Assembly (NCBI GenBank): GCA_028275425.1
Contig: JAPWUT010000061.1
Coordinates: 1-8,641, forward strand
Origin: Anaerolineae bacterium
GTDB taxonomy: Bacteria > Chloroflexota > Anaerolineae > SpSt-600
DNA: 8,641 nucleotides
Direction: 5' to 3'
Every line of letters begins with the position of its first letter. Positions within the stretch are counted from its first letter, which is position 1. The notes beneath the pieces are model-generated. The model was given only the letters and a program-made list of their open reading frames with translations. It made no database searches and was not told where the DNA came from. Shown piece after piece: positions 7,039 through 8,641 of this stretch. The position numbers and the translations under genes are program-made.

Positions 7039-7454
7039 ACCGGCATTGCCCTATCGTCAAATTCTACCCCCATAACCCCAGGGGTTTCTTTGGCCACTTG
7101 GCAGAGGATTTCCTTGGCTTCCCGGGGGACTTTCCCCTTAAGCCTGACTTGCCCCCTTATCACCTGAACCCTTACCGAGCTGGCCCAAGCTTTGGTCTGG
7201 GGGTTGGAAGCGATCCTCTTGGCTACTTCTTCCTCAAGCTGGCAATCTACCAAGAGGTTGTTAACCACCTCTTTGACTCCGGGGATGCTCCAGGCAATCC
7301 TTGAGGCCATCTCCTTCATGACCGAGGAGCGGACTACTCCTTTTAGCTCAACTCGGCCGTCCTTAACCTCCACAGAAATTGGGCAATGGCTTTCCCTAAG
7401 AGGAGCGTAAGAGAAGAGAGCCTCCTCTACTAAGAGCCGGATTTCATCGTTCAT
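7035..7454 (-). CDS. Double BON-domain protein, cytoplasmic
   Basis: BON domains are small alpha/beta modules thought to bind phospholipid or other hydrophobic surfaces, best known in periplasmic OsmY-type proteins. This 139-residue product consists almost entirely of two of them: about 3-69, with VKDGRVELKGVV and IPGVKEVVNNLLV, and about 72-134, with VIRGQVRLKGKV and TPGVMGVEF. Each shows the family's central Gly turn and the terminal PGV element. There is no signal peptide, lipobox or membrane helix, so it is predicted to stay in the cytoplasm. Three cysteines (24, 71, 118) are spaced through the protein. The start ATG has GGAGG (7465-7461) 6 nt upstream. The gene lies 27 nt after the phasin-like gene and shares ATGA with patatin. 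The fold is well supported; the ligand and role are unknown. Confidence 0.82.
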   Translation of the reverse strand: MNDEIRLLVEEALFSYAPLRESHCPISVEVKDGRVELKGVVRSSVMKEMASRIAWSIPGVKEVVNNLLVDCQLEEEVAKRIASNPQTKAWASSVRVQVIRGQVRLKGKVPREAKEILCQVAKETPGVMGVEFDDRAMPV

Positions 7455-7481
7455 GGCTCCCCTCCGAAGGAGTTTTTGGCT

Positions 7482-7748
7482 TTATTTTGGACTCTCAGCC
7501 TTCTTGAGCTTCTTGCTCAGCTCCTCTATATCGGCTTTAGTAGCCAAGCCCAGTTCGGAGAAGGCCTTCTGGAGTTCTTCCCGGACTACTTTGCGGATTT
7601 CTTCCCGCTGCTTTTCTCCTTTGGAGATTAGCTCTTTGCGGTACTCCTCGCCTTTTTTGGCCACCTCGTCCAGCTTCTCCCGGGCCAAGGCTACAAGCCC
7701 AAGGCCTATGAGTAAGCTTTTCTCTACGGCCTCCCTAAACTCCTTCAT
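7482..7748 (-). CDS. Small phasin-like coiled-coil protein (PhaF/COG3937 type)
   Basis: The 88-residue product starts with a short hydrophobic helix (12-22, LLIGLGLVALA), continues as a highly charged Lys/Glu helix from about 23 to 67, then has the segment LGLATKADIEEL and a final short Lys-rich helix. This order, including the GLATK-D-ELxKKLKK ending, matches my recollection of the polyhydroxyalkanoate-regulator phasin family. Such proteins coat granules or act as small amphipathic coiled coils, and many occur in genomes without polyester synthesis. The start is firm: AGGAGG (7760-7755) lies 6 nt before ATG. The first 14 nt overlap the end of the regulator gene. No PHA synthase or depolymerase is in the window, so granule binding is not established; a lipid- or membrane-associated role fits equally well. 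Confidence 0.75.
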   Translation of the reverse strand: MKEFREAVEKSLLIGLGLVALAREKLDEVAKKGEEYRKELISKGEKQREEIRKVVREELQKAFSELGLATKADIEELSKKLKKAESPK

Positions 7749-8391
7749 CTCTCACCTCCTGAGATAAAATTTGCAAGAATTCCTTGGCAAAATCAGCCAA
7801 GGCTTGGTAAGCCTCATCCTTAAGGCCGGCCATGGATTTATGTATCACCTCAGGCGATACACCGGCGGCCAAGGCCACCCCCACCACAAAGCCGGCGATG
7901 GCTCCTGGTGAGGGCATCGCCCTCAGGAGCGATTGGATTTCCGCTACCTGCCCCTTTTTTACTGCCCGGAGCAAAGCCGAAATAGCGATAGCGGTGAGGC
8001 CGGCCATTAAGAGCAAGGGGGAAGGATTTTCGGGGAGTTCCCGGAGAAATTCCTCCTTCAGCTCTTCGGGACCGGAATCCTTGGCTTTCTCCACGAGCCT
8101 GGACAGGAAAGAGTGCACTTCTTCCCACTCCTTCCCCAAGCTTTTCAAGTCCAAGGTTTGAGTAGAAGGGAAGAACCTTACCGCATAGCGGCCGGGCCCT
8201 TTCCTGGGATGATATTCCCTGCGGACAAGGCCGAGCTTCTCCAGGGCACAAAGCATTTCGTAAGCTGTCACCTTAGCTATTCCCAGCTTTTTAGCCACGA
8301 AGGAATAGTGGAGGGAACCCTGGCCCTCCTGGTATAGCTCCAAGAATTTTCCCAAGAAATCCTTCTGCCTTGGGGTAAGCTTCAAAGGCAT
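7735..8391 (-). CDS. Winged-helix regulator with hydrophobic C-terminal half; first gene of operon
   Basis: I do not recognise a named family for the whole 218-residue protein. The N-terminus (about 4-75) reads as a winged helix-turn-helix: a helix at 6-22, the HTH at about 30-53 (FVAKKLGIAKVTAYEMLCAL), then a basic wing (RREYHPRKGPGRYAVRFF, 57-74). A charged helical linker (about 80-119) follows. Two hydrophobic segments lie at about 124-144 and 160-179, split by a polar stretch. They are Ala/Gly rich and could be membrane-inserted or form a buried helical bundle. The ATG has GGAGG (8402-8398) 6 nt upstream and a consensus promoter just before it. As first gene next to a phasin-like gene, it is a good candidate for the operon's own regulator, perhaps sensing lipid or granule surface. 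DNA binding is well supported by the sequence pattern; the ligand and targets are inferred. Confidence 0.72.
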   Translation of the reverse strand: MPLKLTPRQKDFLGKFLELYQEGQGSLHYSFVAKKLGIAKVTAYEMLCALEKLGLVRREYHPRKGPGRYAVRFFPSTQTLDLKSLGKEWEEVHSFLSRLVEKAKDSGPEELKEEFLRELPENPSPLLLMAGLTAIAISALLRAVKKGQVAEIQSLLRAMPSPGAIAGFVVGVALAAGVSPEVIHKSMAGLKDEAYQALADFAKEFLQILSQEVRDEGV

Positions 8392-8417
8392 AGTTTTCCT
8401 CCGAAAGAACCGAAAAT

Positions 8418-8446
8418 ATTATACCGTGCAAATTCGCCCTTGTCAA
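8418..8446 (-). promoter_or_regulatory. Consensus sigma-70 promoter of the six-gene operon
   Basis: On the minus strand TTGACA (8446-8441) and TATAAT (8423-8418) are perfect consensus hexamers separated by 17 bp (8440-8424). Transcription would begin near 8411, giving a leader of about 20 nt before the regulator ATG at 8391 with its SD. No other comparable promoter is seen between the genes down to fabH. A promoter this strong in front of a regulator suggests repression, most simply by the regulator itself. I see no clear long palindromic operator overlapping it. Confidence 0.88.
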
Positions 8447-8490
8447 ATCGGCCAAGTATGGGGGTGGGCAAAAGGGTCACAAAGGGGCAA

Positions 8491-8527
8491 AGCCCCCATG
8501 GCGGGGGCTGTGGGGGTGTCCCCCCAC
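8491..8527. repeat. Two adjacent GC hairpins upstream of the operon promoter
   Basis: AGCCCCC (8491-8497) pairs with GGGGGCT (8503-8509) across a 5-nt loop. GTGGGGG (8510-8516) pairs with CCCCCAC (8521-8527) across a 4-nt loop. These back-to-back 7-bp stems continue the palindromic block to the right and have no T-run on either side. They are non-coding and about 45 bp upstream of the -35 element. They are probably the tail of the repeat unit whose core is copy C. Confidence 0.6.
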
Positions 8528-8546
8528 GAAACCATGGGACCCAGGA

Positions 8547-8641
8547 CGCTGGCGAACCATCAGCCAGCGAGGGTGGGCAATCGGGGGTGGAGGGGGCGCA
8601 GCCCCCTCCCAGGGGGCTTGGGGGATGTGCCCCCAAAATTT
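8547..8641 (-). repeat. Copy (C) of the palindromic repeat, inverted relative to copies A and B
   Basis: Read on the minus strand from 8641, this matches copy B from 108 onward: an identical AAATTTT start, the hairpin TTGGGGG (8618-8624) / CCCCCAA (8630-8636), and the alternating series AGGGGGC (8591-8597), GCCCCCT (8601-8607), AGGGGG (8611-8616). It ends with the hairpin CGCTGGC (8547-8553) / GCCAGCG (8563-8569), which matches copy A better than copy B. Stem positions differ between copies in ways that keep pairing, for example the inner pair GCC/GGC in B against GC/GC here. The unit reaches the window edge and may continue. Confidence 0.8.

Noticed and set aside
7462..7472. Small hairpin CTCC-TTC-GGAG that could mask the SD of the BON gene
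   Set aside because: The stem is only 4 bp and no alternative pairing partner is evident, so it cannot be told from chance.
8382..8636. 84-codon open frame on the minus strand in the right repeat region
   Set aside because: Its product is Pro/Gly-rich, it crosses the operon promoter and repeat copy C, and no family resemblance is seen.
1..8641. Composite transposon or IS element bounded by the inverted repeats
   Set aside because: No transposase or integrase, no target-site duplication is visible, and the repeats are themselves composite hairpins; kept only as a question about recombination.

Overview
This window holds two convergent transcription units, bounded on both sides by GC-rich palindromic repeats with no genes in them. 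Six things point to an anaerobic or microaerophilic, probably thermophilic bacterium. The hypB-hypF pair implies a [NiFe]-hydrogenase in the genome. Proteins are rich in Glu, Lys and Arg, the codons AGG and ATA are freely used, and genes are packed tightly with strong Shine-Dalgarno (SD) sites. Both promoters are near-consensus sigma-70 type. The dispersed CCCCCT/AGGGGG repeats look to me like those of Chloroflexota or related lineages. That last assignment is a low-confidence inference; nothing here fixes the phylum.

Layout. Positions 1-300 are repeat DNA: one truncated and one fuller copy of a palindromic unit, plus a separate 10-bp hairpin. A TTGGCA-N17-TATAAT promoter (325-353) then drives hypB (380-1036) and hypF (991-3279), two hydrogenase maturation genes whose reading frames overlap by at least 37 nt. 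The pair ends in a compact zone (3271-3345) where two interlocking hairpins form terminators for both directions.

The rest, read on the minus strand from a perfect TTGACA-N17-TATAAT promoter (8446-8418), is a six-gene operon. In order of transcription it encodes: a winged-helix regulator with a hydrophobic C-terminal half; a small phasin-like coiled-coil protein; a double BON-domain protein without a signal peptide; a patatin-like phospholipase; an ABC1/UbiB atypical kinase with two C-terminal membrane helices; and a beta-ketoacyl-ACP synthase III (FabH) with an unusual C-terminal extension of about 53 residues. Genes overlap by 14 nt (regulator/phasin-like), 4 nt (BON/patatin) and 4 nt (patatin/kinase), or are 27-49 nt apart, so co-expression and translational coupling are very likely. 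Beyond 8446 the sequence becomes palindromic again and ends in a copy of the left-hand repeat in inverted orientation.

How the genes may work together. HypB delivers nickel and HypF makes the carbamoyl group that becomes the cyanide ligands of the [NiFe] site; hypA, hypC, hypD and hypE are not here. Every structural gene of the minus-strand operon belongs to a family that touches acyl lipids, membranes or hydrophobic granule surfaces (acyl-chain initiation, acyl-ester hydrolysis, ATP-driven lipid handling, possible phospholipid or granule binding). The cautious reading is a lipid-homeostasis or lipid/granule module controlled by its own first gene. This joint function is inference; the individual family calls for HypB, HypF, FabH, ABC1 kinase and patatin are secure.
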